This document shows, piece after piece, positions 27,063 through 37,509 of a stretch of 64,000 nt of DNA (the first letter of the stretch is position 1; each line of letters starts with the position of its first letter). The stretch lies in contig NZ_FZNL01000002.1 of assembly GCF_900187965.1 (NCBI RefSeq), forward strand, positions 310,001 to 374,000, in the 5' to 3' direction. The position numbers were made by a program, and so were the translations under genes. Under the pieces are notes generated by a model. It ran no database searches, had not been told where the DNA came from, and was given only the letters and a program-made list of their open reading frames with translations. This stretch comes from Flavobacterium sp. ov086. Lineage in GTDB: Bacteria > Bacteroidota > Bacteroidia > Flavobacteriales > Flavobacteriaceae.

Positions 27063-28358
27063 ATGGTCATATATATAAAAAGGATGAGAGAATACTTGGT
27101 TACAATCCGACTTTTAATGTTGTTTTTTGCCTTGATTATTCCGGTTTTTGCTATTAGTCAAAATAAAAAGAAAATAGCAAAAGCAGAACTCGAAAGACCT
27201 CAGTATCGTAATCTTTTTGCAGCAGCAGGTTACAGCCAAATTGAAATAGATAAGAAATTAACAAAAGCATATTACGATGTTTTTGAAGGACCAAACAAAG
27301 TTTATTTTGAAGAAGGTGATTCGTTAGGATATGTTTCTGATGTTAAAAATAAGGATGCCCGTACCGAAGGAATGTCGTACGGAATGATGATCGCGGTTCA
27401 ACTTAATAAAAAAGAAGTTTTTGATCGTCTATGGCGTTGGTCTGTAAAATATATGCAGCATCAGGATGGACCAAGAGAAGGCTATTTTGCATGGAGTGTG
27501 AATCCGGTAACCAAAAAACAAAATTCTCCCGGTTCTGCTTCAGATGGGGAATTGTATTATATAACCAGTTTGCTTTTTGCGTCTAATAAATGGGGCAATA
27601 ATACAGGAATAAACTACTACAAGGAAGCCAGAAAAATATTGGATGCCATGTGGAAAAAAGACGGTACCAGCAATGTGCATAATATTATAAATACAGAGCA
27701 TAAGCAGATTTCCTTTGTGCCTGAAGGCGGTGGATATCATTGGACAGATCCTTCTTATCATGTTCCTGCATTTTATGAAATATGGGCATTGTATGCCAAA
27801 GACGGGCATGAGCAGTTTTATAAAGAATGTGCTGAAGTTTCTCGTAATTTTTTGCATAATGCCTGCCATCCTGTAACAGGTTTAACTTCAGATTATACAG
27901 AGTTTAGCGGGGAGCCTCATCCTACACCGTGGATGCCTCCTGCATTTCGTTATGATTCATGGCGTGTTCCTATGAATATAGCGATGGATTATACCTGGTA
28001 TGGAAAAGATAAAAAATGGCAGGAAGATTATGCGAAGAGATTTCAAAATTTCCTTAGATCTAAAGGATTAGATACTTATGAAGATCAATTTAATCTGGAT
28101 GGATCTACTCCTGATTTTATTCTTCAGGCAGGGCCAGTCAAAAAACTAAGACATTCTATGGGGTTAGTGTCAACAGCAGCAACAGCGTCATTAGTCAATC
28201 AGGATAAAAATAGTATCGATTTTGTTCATGCGATCTGGAATGCCAAACTCGAACCTTATGATGACGGTTACTTTGATCCATATTATGACGGGTTAATGTA
28301 CCTCTTTAGTTTAATGCACCTTAGCGGAAATTATAAGGTTATAGCCCCAGAGCGTTAG
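27063..28358 (+). CDS. GH8 reducing-end xylose-releasing exo-oligoxylanase
   Basis: The start at ATG 27063 gives 431 residues with a hydrophobic N-terminal segment (TIRLLMLFFALIIPVFAISQ); ATG 27084 is an alternative, and a TTG at 27033 lies inside the repeat. GH8 motifs are TEGMSYGMMIAV with E102 (acid), PGSASDGELYYITSL, and PMNIAMDYTWYG with D309 near the base position. The (alpha/alpha)6 barrel and length match Rex enzymes, which release xylose from the reducing end of xylo-oligosaccharides by inversion. It is probably periplasmic. It lies between the 194-bp inverted repeat and the CE1 remnant in the xylan locus. Rex activity is inferred from family similarity and context; a xylanase of the same family is the alternative. 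Confidence 0.9.
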   Translation: MVIYIKRMREYLVTIRLLMLFFALIIPVFAISQNKKKIAKAELERPQYRNLFAAAGYSQIEIDKKLTKAYYDVFEGPNKVYFEEGDSLGYVSDVKNKDARTEGMSYGMMIAVQLNKKEVFDRLWRWSVKYMQHQDGPREGYFAWSVNPVTKKQNSPGSASDGELYYITSLLFASNKWGNNTGINYYKEARKILDAMWKKDGTSNVHNIINTEHKQISFVPEGGGYHWTDPSYHVPAFYEIWALYAKDGHEQFYKECAEVSRNFLHNACHPVTGLTSDYTEFSGEPHPTPWMPPAFRYDSWRVPMNIAMDYTWYGKDKKWQEDYAKRFQNFLRSKGLDTYEDQFNLDGSTPDFILQAGPVKKLRHSMGLVSTAATASLVNQDKNSIDFVHAIWNAKLEPYDDGYFDPYYDGLMYLFSLMHLSGNYKVIAPER

Positions 28359-28385
28359 TTAAATTTAAAAAATAAGAATAAAAAT

Positions 28386-28835
28386 ATGAAACAGTATATA
28401 ATTGTTATTCTATGGATGTTTGTTTTGTCTGGTGGTGCAGGTTTTGGACAAATGAGCCAGACTTCAGTTCTTGAAGATTTTAAACCTTCAATAGTTAATC
28501 AGCCTGGACAAGAATATCCAAAAGTCTCAAGGTTATGCGTGATTTCAAATTTTAGTTCTCAAAGCCAAGTCTATTGTAGTAAATCTTGGATTTTTTCTCA
28601 TTACGCGCTCCTAAGCGTAGGTGTTTTATAAACCTGAAGATTAATTAAATATGAATCAAAGATCAAGCTTCTTTTTATAAGCTGTGGCAGCCGTGAAAGG
28701 CCGGAATCTGTAAAAAAAAAGCTGAAAGATTCCGGATGCAAAACGGTTTCTTATGTTTCTGAAAATACAGGTCATGAATTTTTGACCTGGCGACGTAGTT
28801 TCAAAGAAATGGCATCTCTTTTATTTAAAGAGTAG
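28386..28835 (+). pseudogene. CE1-type esterase remnant: decayed N-terminus joined to C-terminus
   Basis: The ATG at 28386 opens a signal peptide and VLEDFKPSIVNQPGQEYPKV, the N-terminal linker typical of Bacteroidota CE1 esterases with a CBM48-like domain. Near 28522 the frame shifts: the next frame reads SQGYA, then a TGA at 28540-28542, then FQILVLKAKSIVVNLG, the expected continuation. After about 28630 a third piece (28638-28835) encodes KIKLLFISCGSRERPESV and TGHEFLTWRRSF and ends in LLFKE. This is the esterase C-terminus, including the GHEF catalytic His. The middle of the hydrolase domain with its Ser nucleophile is missing. So the gene has a frameshift, a nonsense codon and an internal deletion. 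CE1 enzymes are acetyl-xylan or feruloyl esterases, in keeping with this locus. Confidence 0.85.
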
Positions 28836-29306
28836 TGATTGGCCTATGTGAATATTGCAAAGAATTTCTATTTAAGAATGAAAAAAAACAACCAAATAAT
28901 TAACCAAAACTTTATTAACTAACCATTATGACCAAAATTTTATTTTTTCGGAAAAAAAACTCAAGAGCTGGTTTTCTTTACCAGCCTGAAACCCTCAAAC
29001 TTTATGAGGAATGTAGGAGTAGCAAAACAAAAGAGCTATTCAAGAATTATTTGCTCAACAACTGGAGGCTGGGTACAGTCAGTTTTGTAAAGACAATTTA
29101 TCATTCACGGATTCAGATAATCTCATTTAGGCAGTGACAACTATAAATATATGGGATTGTAAATAGCAGCCTGAATTAAAGTAAAAAGTATTATCAATTT
29201 CCGGCTGGAAAAAATATAAAATTAATTTAATCAAGTCTGTATCTGTTTGTCGATAAATATTGATAGCAGTATAAAGTATAGATCAAGTTCAAAATATTTA
29301 AATAAC
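28836..29306. other. 471-bp leader region upstream of the tandem susCD genes
   Basis: AT-rich leader between the esterase remnant and the first susC. It holds the motif run TAACCAAAAC and TTAACTAACC before an ATG at 28928. That ATG opens a 69-codon frame without recognisable features, which I leave uncalled. No exact TAnnTTTG box or hairpin was found, but a promoter for the susC-to-GH10 operon is expected here. Confidence 0.5.
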
Positions 29307-32300
29307 ATGAAAATAAAATTATCTAAAATTCTAAACGGAGCCATGTATCTGCCTTTAGGAGTTTTGTTTCAGTTTTTGTTTATCACCCAATTATCAGCTG
29401 CGGAGAATCGCTTCTCTGATTCAAGATATATTACAAACGGTACTATTAAGCAGGAAATTACAGTTAGTGGTAGGGTAACATCATCAGAAGATGGTAACGG
29501 TGTGCCAGGAACTACTATTTTGGTAAAAGGCACAGCCAATTTAAGCGTTACTACTGATTTCGATGGAAGATATACAATTAATGTACCTTCTGATGCTGTT
29601 TTAGTATTCAGTTTTGTAGGGTTTAAAACTGTTGAAAGGCAAGTTAGCAATAACAAAGAGATCAACGTGGTATTAACACCTGAGAAAACAATCCTGGATG
29701 AGGTTATTGTAGTAGGGTATGGAAAACAGAAAAAAGAAAGTTTAGTAGCTGCAATTACTCAGGTTTCTGGAAAAGTTTTAGAACGTGCCGGAGGTGTTCA
29801 AAGTATCGGCGCCGCATTGACTGGTAATGTGCCAGGTTTGATAACATCAGCCAGTTCAGGTATGCCTGGTGAGGAAGATCCTCAGCTTTTTATACGAGGC
29901 GCAAGTACTTGGAATAACGCACAACCTCTTATTTTGGTTGACGGTGTAGAGCGACCAATAAATAGTGTTGAGATAACTTCGGTAGAATCTGTTTCGGTAT
30001 TAAAAGATGCGTCAGCTACTGCAGTTTATGGAGTTAGAGGTGCAAATGGTGTAATACTTATTACTACTAAACGCGGTCAATCTGGTAAAGCATTAATAAG
30101 GACTACTTTTAATTCAACTGTTAAAACCCTTTCTAAATTGCCTGCTAAGCTAGATTCTTATGATGGATTAATGGTTAAAAACAGGGTCATCGAAAACGAG
30201 TTGGCATTAAGTCCATCGAGTTGGAGTGATTATGTCCCTCAGGCTATCATTGATAAGTATCGATACCCGGCAAATGTGCAAGAATCTGAGCGTTATCCTA
30301 ATGTAGACTGGCAGAAGGCTTTATTTAATGACTATGCCATGTCTTATAATGCGAGTTTAAATGTAAGCGGCGGAACGAAATCTGTAAAATATTTTGCAAG
30401 TGCTGATTTTTTAAGTGAAGGTGATTTGTTTAAAAAATATAATAATAATAGAGGATATGATCCAGGGTATGGCTATAATCGTTTGAATGTTAGGAGTAAT
30501 TTAGATTTCCAAGTTACCCCCAGTACAGTGTTTAAAATTGGTCTTGCTGGCTCTCATGGAGAGAAGAAAAGCCCTTGGGGTGCTTCTGGTGGTGAATATA
30601 CGATGTGGGATGCTGCGTACTCAACTGCTCCGGATGTTTTTCTTCCTTATTATGAGGATGGTTCTTGGGGATATTATGCGCCAAATCAAGGAAAAGCATC
30701 AAATTCTGTGAGAAATCTTGCGATAAGCGGTATTCAATTTGTTACAACAACAAGATTAAATACGGACTTTACAATTGAACAAAATTTTGACAAATTGCTG
30801 AAAGGACTAAGTTTTAAAGGAATGGTTGCTCTGGATAACACATTTGTAGAGGGTGATAGAGGAATAAGTGATTTATTTAATGATGTACAAGAAAAGTATA
30901 TAGATCCGGTTACTGGCGTTGTTCTTTTCAAAAAAGATTATGATTCTAATAACAGATTTGATTTTCAAGAAGGTATAAAGTGGACAACCACAGGAGGCAG
31001 TGTAAGAGATTTTGCAACTTCACGTAAACTTTTTTATCAATTGCAGTTAAACTATCAAACAAAAATTGCTGAAAATCATAATGTAACAGCCTTGGGACTT
31101 TTTAGTAGAGATCAGTATGCTGTTGGAAGTGAAATTCCGCATTATAGAGAAGACTGGGTATTCCGTACTACTTATAATTATGCCAATAAATATTTTATAG
31201 AATATAACGGAGCTTACAACGGATCTGAAAAGTTTAGCAAGGAGAATCGTTTTGCATTTTTCTCTTCTGGTGGACTAAGCTGGATTGTTTCAAAAGAAAA
31301 TTTTATGAAGAGTACGGAATCTTTCCTTGATTTATTAAAGATTAGAGCTACTTACGGTGAGATCGGTGATGATAATGTTAATGGCAGATTTCTTTATCAA
31401 TCTCAGTGGGCTTATGGCGGTAATTCGGTTTTAGGAACAACTGGAGAAGGAGCAGAAGCAAGCCCTTATACTTGGTATAAACAAGCAACAGTTGGTAATG
31501 AAGATGTACACTGGGAGAAAGCAAAGAAAAGTGACATAGGTCTTGATTTTGCTTTCTTTAAAGGATTCGTCTCGGGTACATTTGATTATTATCAAGAAGA
31601 TAGAACAGATATTTTATTACCGGGCAATAGTAGAGCAATACCCTCTTATTACGGTGCGGTAGCACCAGTAGCAAACTTAGGTGAAGTTCAAAATAGAGGA
31701 TATGAATTAGAATTAAAGTTCAATCATACTTTTGGGAATGGATTAAATGTATGGTGGACAACCAATTTTACTCATTCAAAAAATAAAATTATAAATGCAG
31801 ATAATCCTGAGTTGTTGCCAAATTATCAAAAAAGCGAAGGATATTCTATTGGTCAGGCTCACTCGTATGTAAGCCAGGGCTACTACAATACTTGGGATGA
31901 GTTGTATGCCAGTACAATTCATAGCACAAATGATGCGACTAAGCTTCCAGGTAATTTTAATATCCTTGATTACAATGGTGACGGTATCATTGATGCTAAA
32001 GATAATATTCCTTATGGCTATACAGGAACACCACAAAACACTTATAATAATACAGTTGGTGTTAATTGGAAAGGGTTCAGTGCGTTTGTGCAGTTTTATG
32101 GTGTAAATAATGTGACCAGACAAGTTGTTCTTACCAGTTTATCAGGTCAAAATCATGTTGTGTATGATCAAGGAGCATACTGGTCACAAGATAATACAAA
32201 TGCAAGTCAACCAATGCCTCGTTGGCTCGCTACAGCTAGTGAATATAACGACGGGAGCAGGTATATGTATGACGGATCCTACCTTCGTTTGAAAAATGCT

Positions 32301-32510
32301 GAAATCGCTTATACTTTCGACGGAAAAAGGAATTGGATAAAATCATCAGGGCTTCAAAGCATACGATTTTATTTAAATGGAAATAATTTGTTTCTATGGT
32401 CTAATATGCCCGATGATAGAGAAGCAAATTATGCAGGAACAGGCTGGGCATCACAAGGTGCTTATCCAACTGTAAAAAGGTTCAATTTAGGGGCTAACAT
32501 TATATTCTAA
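29307..32510 (+). CDS. SusC-like TonB-dependent transporter, first of tandem pair (XusA-like)
   Basis: The ATG at 29307 is preferred because the signal sequence starts there (MKIKLSKILNGAMYLPLGVL); an in-frame ATG at 29247 would add 20 polar residues. The 1067-residue product has a carboxypeptidase-D-like domain (VSGRVTSSEDGNGVPGTTI), a canonical TonB box region LDEVIVVGYGKQKKES, and a plug with LILVDGVERPI and SATAVYGVRGANGVI. The barrel ends in a C-terminal Phe (LGANIIF). It imports xylo-oligosaccharides, inferred from the surrounding xylan enzymes. The order susC-susD-susC-susD-lipoprotein-GH10 reproduces the xus core of Prevotella and Bacteroides. susD follows by 10 bp. Confidence 0.93.
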   Translation: MKIKLSKILNGAMYLPLGVLFQFLFITQLSAAENRFSDSRYITNGTIKQEITVSGRVTSSEDGNGVPGTTILVKGTANLSVTTDFDGRYTINVPSDAVLVFSFVGFKTVERQVSNNKEINVVLTPEKTILDEVIVVGYGKQKKESLVAAITQVSGKVLERAGGVQSIGAALTGNVPGLITSASSGMPGEEDPQLFIRGASTWNNAQPLILVDGVERPINSVEITSVESVSVLKDASATAVYGVRGANGVILITTKRGQSGKALIRTTFNSTVKTLSKLPAKLDSYDGLMVKNRVIENELALSPSSWSDYVPQAIIDKYRYPANVQESERYPNVDWQKALFNDYAMSYNASLNVSGGTKSVKYFASADFLSEGDLFKKYNNNRGYDPGYGYNRLNVRSNLDFQVTPSTVFKIGLAGSHGEKKSPWGASGGEYTMWDAAYSTAPDVFLPYYEDGSWGYYAPNQGKASNSVRNLAISGIQFVTTTRLNTDFTIEQNFDKLLKGLSFKGMVALDNTFVEGDRGISDLFNDVQEKYIDPVTGVVLFKKDYDSNNRFDFQEGIKWTTTGGSVRDFATSRKLFYQLQLNYQTKIAENHNVTALGLFSRDQYAVGSEIPHYREDWVFRTTYNYANKYFIEYNGAYNGSEKFSKENRFAFFSSGGLSWIVSKENFMKSTESFLDLLKIRATYGEIGDDNVNGRFLYQSQWAYGGNSVLGTTGEGAEASPYTWYKQATVGNEDVHWEKAKKSDIGLDFAFFKGFVSGTFDYYQEDRTDILLPGNSRAIPSYYGAVAPVANLGEVQNRGYELELKFNHTFGNGLNVWWTTNFTHSKNKIINADNPELLPNYQKSEGYSIGQAHSYVSQGYYNTWDELYASTIHSTNDATKLPGNFNILDYNGDGIIDAKDNIPYGYTGTPQNTYNNTVGVNWKGFSAFVQFYGVNNVTRQVVLTSLSGQNHVVYDQGAYWSQDNTNASQPMPRWLATASEYNDGSRYMYDGSYLRLKNAEIAYTFDGKRNWIKSSGLQSIRFYLNGNNLFLWSNMPDDREANYAGTGWASQGAYPTVKRFNLGANIIF

Positions 32511-32520
32511 AATTTTAATT

Positions 32521-34410
32521 ATGAAGAATTATATTAAAATAATATTAAAGTACAGCTTAGTTTTAGGCTTATTTATACTTTCAGGATCTTGCAGTGATTA
32601 TCTTGATAAATCTCCTGATTCAGATATATCTCCTGAGGAGGCTTTTAAAAATTTTGAAAATTTTCAAGGATTCACCGAGGAATTGTACCAATGCATTCCA
32701 GATTTTACCAATGGATATTGGACCAATTCATGGAATTGGGGAGAAGATGAAATTCAGTCTACTGCTCGTGATTTTCACTTTATATGTAAGATAGAAAAAG
32801 GAGATTTTTGGGGTTGGCAAAGAGAGTATGACGGATGGCAGGCAGGCTGGATGAACAGAAATAATGTAAGCACGGATAATGACCGTATGCATAAGGATTT
32901 ATGGACATTGGGCTGGGCAGGTATTCGTAAGGCAAATATAGGTCTTGCAAATATTGATAAGATGACAGAATATACTCAAGAAGAAAAAGATTTAATCAAA
33001 GGACAATTATTGTTTTTTAGAGGATGGTTTCATTTTGAATTTATGCAGTATTTTGGAGGTCTTCCTTATATTGATGAAGTACTTCCTAGTGATCAGCCAC
33101 TTAAATTACCAAGACTTAGTTATCAAGCATGTGCTGATAAAGCGGCCAGTGATTTCAGAGCAGCAGCTGACTTACTTCCTGTCAATTGGGATAATACAGT
33201 TATTGGAAAAAGAACATTAGGAAAAAATGAACTTAGGATCAATAAAATAATGGCTTTGGGATATTTAGGTAAAAATTATTTGTGGGCAGGAAGTCCGCTA
33301 ATGAATAAAGTATCCACTGGAAATGCCGGTTATAATCAAGAATATTGTAAAAAAGCAGCAGCAGCTTTTGCCGAATTATTAAGTATTACAGAAAGCGGTG
33401 CTTCTCAATATAAATTAATGCCGTTTACAAAATACAGTGATAATTTTTATACCACCGGAAGTAACTGGAAAATGCCAGGAGGTACCGAAGCTATTTTTAG
33501 AGGTCCTTACTGGGGAGCAAACGGATCTAATTGGGGTACTTCTAAACAATATCAGCCAGCGCCTCAAATATGTGATGGAGATGTGAAATTCCTGCCTACA
33601 GCTAATTATGTTGATAATTACGGAATGGCGAATGGAAAACCTATTAAAGACATAACTAAAGCGGATCCAGATTCAGGATATGATCCAAACTACCCTTGGA
33701 AAGGCCGTGATCCTCGTTTTTACAATGATATTGTATATGATGGTGTAAAATGTGTCACGGGTTCTATGCCGGCTGCCGAAGAGAATAACCGTTATGCAAA
33801 CCTGTATACAAACGGAAGCTACCGAAATATTAGTACGGGAAGCAGAACTGGTTATTTGCTTTATAAGTTTATTCCCAGAAGCGCAAATAAGTTTGACGAC
33901 GGATTTGGATATGGTAACAATTTAAATATCCACCTTCCTTGGATGCGTTTGTCAGATATATACATAATGTATGCCGAAGCTGCAGCTCAAGGTTATGGTT
34001 CTGCTACAGGAAAAGATCCAAAATATTCTGGAAATGCTACAGATGCTATAAATGTAATTCGTGACAGAGCCGGAGTTGGACACATTGCACCAGAGTATTT
34101 AGGTTCGTTAGATTCTTTTATGAACGAGGTTAGACGTGAACGTGCTGTAGAGTTGAGTTTTGAAGGACACCGCTTCAATGATTTACGTCGTTGGTTATTA
34201 TTGATTGAAAGTCCGTATACGATCAAAAAATCTATAGAATTTGACCGTGCATCTTCATTTGATGCAACAAAACCAAGCGAAAATAAAGTTGTCAATATTC
34301 GCGAGGAAGTGATCTTGGTGAGAAATTTTAGCGAAAAGCATTATTGGCTTCCGTTAAAAAATGCAGATGTAAATATGTATTTAGAGTTTTCACAAAATCC
34401 GGGATGGTAA
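32521..34410 (+). CDS. SusD-like lipoprotein, first of tandem pair (XusB-like)
   Basis: The 629-residue lipoprotein has the lipobox ILSGSCSDYLDK (Cys near residue 24). RagB/SusD features are the TPR-like helices (LIKGQLLFFRGWFHFEFMQY), LPWMRLSDIYIMYAEAAAQ and the C-terminal VRRERAVELSFEGHRFNDL block. It is larger than most SusD proteins (about 500-550), with aromatic-rich segments such as FWGWQREYDGWQAGW that may form sugar-stacking platforms. It should cap the SusC barrel encoded 10 bp upstream and bind xylan fragments outside the cell. It sits second in the six-gene xus-type operon. Confidence 0.93.
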   Translation: MKNYIKIILKYSLVLGLFILSGSCSDYLDKSPDSDISPEEAFKNFENFQGFTEELYQCIPDFTNGYWTNSWNWGEDEIQSTARDFHFICKIEKGDFWGWQREYDGWQAGWMNRNNVSTDNDRMHKDLWTLGWAGIRKANIGLANIDKMTEYTQEEKDLIKGQLLFFRGWFHFEFMQYFGGLPYIDEVLPSDQPLKLPRLSYQACADKAASDFRAAADLLPVNWDNTVIGKRTLGKNELRINKIMALGYLGKNYLWAGSPLMNKVSTGNAGYNQEYCKKAAAAFAELLSITESGASQYKLMPFTKYSDNFYTTGSNWKMPGGTEAIFRGPYWGANGSNWGTSKQYQPAPQICDGDVKFLPTANYVDNYGMANGKPIKDITKADPDSGYDPNYPWKGRDPRFYNDIVYDGVKCVTGSMPAAEENNRYANLYTNGSYRNISTGSRTGYLLYKFIPRSANKFDDGFGYGNNLNIHLPWMRLSDIYIMYAEAAAQGYGSATGKDPKYSGNATDAINVIRDRAGVGHIAPEYLGSLDSFMNEVRRERAVELSFEGHRFNDLRRWLLLIESPYTIKKSIEFDRASSFDATKPSENKVVNIREEVILVRNFSEKHYWLPLKNADVNMYLEFSQNPGW

Positions 34411-34455
34411 TTAAAATGATTGTTTTAAAAAATTTAAAAATAAAACTATAGAATA

Positions 34456-37400
34456 ATGAGATATATACAACTTAAAATAGTGTTATGTTTTGTGTTATTT
34501 ACTTTCTTACCTGCCAAAATTTTTGCTCAAATTGATCAGAAAATAAATTTAGCCGGAATTGTTATTGGATCAGAAGGAAAGCCACTTGAAAATGCAACTA
34601 TTGTTAGTAAAAAAGATAATATTACAACAGCCACGGATAAAACCGGAAGTTATTCAATAAGCGTAACAGCTAATACTGATATAGAGATTAGTGCTATTGG
34701 TTATACTACACTTGTAATAAAAGCATCAACTGATATAACTGACATAAATTTAGATAAAGAAAATTCAAGTTTAGTTCAGATTGCTTTTAAGAAGCAAGAA
34801 AGTAAGGATTTAATAGGAGGCATTTCTTTTGTAAATGTGCCTGAAATTTTAGAAAAAAACTATACAACTTCTAGTTTAGACGGAGTTCAGGCTCTTGTTG
34901 GAGGATATAATAATGAGAGTATCTGGGGAATGAGAGGTTATTTAGTCTTAGTAGATGGAGTGCCCCGCGATATTAATACAGTATTATCTACTGAAATTGA
35001 ACAAATTACTTTTCTAAAAGGAGTTTCTGCGATCGCACTTTATGGAAGCCGTGCTGCAAAAGGGGTAATTTATATTACAACAAAAAAGGGGAAAGTACAA
35101 AAACAACAAATTACCACAAGATTTGACAATGGAGTATTTATTCCAAAGAGCCTTCCAAAATATTTAGGCTCTGCAGAATATATGCATTATTATAATCAGG
35201 CACGTGTTAATGATGGTTTAGACCCAACATATTCTGATGAAACCATTTACAATTATTCAACAGGTAAAAATCCATATAGATATGCCGATGTTAATTATTA
35301 TGCGCCAGAATACGTTAAGAAGTTTTATTTTAATTATGATGCAAATGTTGAGATAACAGGCGGAAATAAATCTGCACAATACTATACTGTTGTTAATTTT
35401 TCGTCTCAAGAAGATCCTCTACAAGATTTTGGTGAAGCTGCAAAAAATAAAAATAATAGATTTAATGTAAGAGGTAATGTAGACCTTAGGATTAATGACC
35501 GCTTCTCGGCAACAATCGGGGCAAATGCAATATACAGTAATTCAAGAGGGGTAAATACAGACTACTGGAACAGTGCTGCTACTTTACGTCCTTATTTATT
35601 TAGTCCGTTAGTACCTATTAGTATGATTGAGTCTACTGATGATGCATCAATGGCGCTTGTAAAAAATAGTAATTATATAGTTGATGGACAATATTTATTG
35701 GGCGGCACACAGCTTAATCCTACAAATCCTTTTGCAGCCATATACGCAGGTGGGCACAACACCTTTGTAAGTCGTCAGTTTCAGTTTAATACAGGTATTA
35801 ATGTTGAGTTAGGTGATGTCATTAACGGACTGACTTTTCATACTGATTTTGCAGTTGATTATTCTAATTCGTATAACCAATCTTACAATAATAGTTATGC
35901 GACTTATGAAGCATCTTGGAATAATTATGCAGGCATAGACCAGATTACATCTTTAACAAAGTATGGAAAAGATTCAAAAACTGGAATTGAGAATATTAGT
36001 GGAAGCTCTCTTTCTCAAACGGTTGCTTTTTCAGGGCAGTTTAATTATAAGAAAAAAATTAATGAACATAATAATTTATCAGCAATGCTTATTGGCTCAG
36101 GATTTCAACAGAGTTTCTCTGGTGTTTATCATAAAACAAGTAATGCTAACTTAGGTTTAAATTTATCTTACAATTTTGATCAAAAATACTTTGCAGAGTT
36201 CAATGGTGCATTTGTACATTCTGCCAAATTTGCAAAAGGTAATCGCGAAGGATTTTATCCTACAGCGTCTTTAGGATGGAAAATATCTGAAGAAAATTTC
36301 ATGAAAGATTTGACGGCCGTCAATAGTCTAAAATTGAGTGTTTCGGGAGGTGTTTTAAATACAGATTTAGATGTTTCAAATTATTATTTGTATGAAAGTA
36401 TTTATAATCAGACAGATGGAGCCTGGTTTAGTTGGAGAGATGGAGCTCTAAACAGAAGTACAGATGCCAGAAGAGGAGAAAATTTAGATTTAGGTTTTGC
36501 CAAGAGAAAAGAATTAAGTTTTGGGTTAGAAGGAGTATTCTTTAAGAACTTAGTCACCTTAAATACTAACTTTTTTGCCAATGAAGTTACCGGAAATGTT
36601 ATTCAGGCTTCAACTTTATATCCAAATTACTTTGTTACGGGCTTTCCTAACACCTCATTCCTGCCATATATTAATTATAATAATGATAAACGTATTGGGT
36701 TTGATTTTGATGTAAGATTCAATAAAAAAGTTGGAAATGTTGATTTAGCACTTGGATTTACGGGGACATATCTAAAAACAGAAGCATCTAAAAGAGCCGA
36801 ATTATACGATGATAGTTACCAAAATAGACAAGGCACAGCTTTAGATGGACTTTGGGGACTTAGAAGTGATGGCTTTTTTAAGGATGCACTAGATATTTCC
36901 AGTTCACCTTCTCAAACTTTTGGACAAGTTAAACCAGGAGATATTAAATATATAGATCAGAATGGTGATGGCATTATCAATAATAGAGACGAAGTTTATT
37001 TAGGCAGAGCGGGTTGGAATGGAGCTCCATTTACTTTTGGTATTAATTTTACTTCTAAATGGAACAATTTTACATTTTTTACAATTTTCACAGGACAAAC
37101 GGGGGCTTATGCGATGAAAAATAGTTCTTATTTCTGGATGGATGGTGAAGACAAGTATTCAATTAACGTACGTGACAGTTGGACAGAAGAGAATAAAGAA
37201 ACGGCAAGCTATCCAAGGTTAACTTCATTGAACAGCGATAATAATTTCCGTTCGTCAGATTTCTGGATGTACAGTACTAACAGAGTAAATCTTTCTAAAG
37301 TACAACTTACTTATGATTTTCCAAAAAAGATGCTTCAGAAAACTTTTTTTAATGAACTGAGTGTTTATGCACTTGGATCTAACCTGCTGACGCTGTCTCA

Positions 37401-37482
37401 AAACAGAGATGTTATGGAATTAAGTATTGGAAATGCACCACAAACGAGATACTATAACCTTGGTGTTAAAGCATTATTTTAA
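34456..37482 (+). CDS. SusC-like TonB-dependent transporter, second of tandem pair (XusC-like)
   Basis: The 1008-residue protein has a signal peptide (cut near KIFAQ), a carboxypeptidase-D-like domain (GIVIGSEGKPLENATIV), a plug with LVLVDGVPRDI and ALYGSRAAKGVIYITT, and a barrel ending in LGVKALF. In place of the usual EVVVVGYG segment it has LVQIAFKKQESKDLIGG, so its TonB-contact region differs from the first transporter. This variant is known in a subgroup of SusC proteins. Two different SusC/SusD pairs in one locus suggest import of differently sized or decorated xylo-oligosaccharides. It lies 45 bp after the first susD and 27 bp before the second. Confidence 0.92.
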   Translation: MRYIQLKIVLCFVLFTFLPAKIFAQIDQKINLAGIVIGSEGKPLENATIVSKKDNITTATDKTGSYSISVTANTDIEISAIGYTTLVIKASTDITDINLDKENSSLVQIAFKKQESKDLIGGISFVNVPEILEKNYTTSSLDGVQALVGGYNNESIWGMRGYLVLVDGVPRDINTVLSTEIEQITFLKGVSAIALYGSRAAKGVIYITTKKGKVQKQQITTRFDNGVFIPKSLPKYLGSAEYMHYYNQARVNDGLDPTYSDETIYNYSTGKNPYRYADVNYYAPEYVKKFYFNYDANVEITGGNKSAQYYTVVNFSSQEDPLQDFGEAAKNKNNRFNVRGNVDLRINDRFSATIGANAIYSNSRGVNTDYWNSAATLRPYLFSPLVPISMIESTDDASMALVKNSNYIVDGQYLLGGTQLNPTNPFAAIYAGGHNTFVSRQFQFNTGINVELGDVINGLTFHTDFAVDYSNSYNQSYNNSYATYEASWNNYAGIDQITSLTKYGKDSKTGIENISGSSLSQTVAFSGQFNYKKKINEHNNLSAMLIGSGFQQSFSGVYHKTSNANLGLNLSYNFDQKYFAEFNGAFVHSAKFAKGNREGFYPTASLGWKISEENFMKDLTAVNSLKLSVSGGVLNTDLDVSNYYLYESIYNQTDGAWFSWRDGALNRSTDARRGENLDLGFAKRKELSFGLEGVFFKNLVTLNTNFFANEVTGNVIQASTLYPNYFVTGFPNTSFLPYINYNNDKRIGFDFDVRFNKKVGNVDLALGFTGTYLKTEASKRAELYDDSYQNRQGTALDGLWGLRSDGFFKDALDISSSPSQTFGQVKPGDIKYIDQNGDGIINNRDEVYLGRAGWNGAPFTFGINFTSKWNNFTFFTIFTGQTGAYAMKNSSYFWMDGEDKYSINVRDSWTEENKETASYPRLTSLNSDNNFRSSDFWMYSTNRVNLSKVQLTYDFPKKMLQKTFFNELSVYALGSNLLTLSQNRDVMELSIGNAPQTRYYNLGVKALF

Positions 37483-37509
37483 AATTAAAAAACACTTAAA
37501 TTAATTATT

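Noticed and set aside
28928..29137. 69-codon + strand frame upstream of the xylan susC
   Set aside because: It has an ATG after a typical leader sequence but no recognisable protein pattern and no clear ribosome site; it could be a leader peptide but is not supported.
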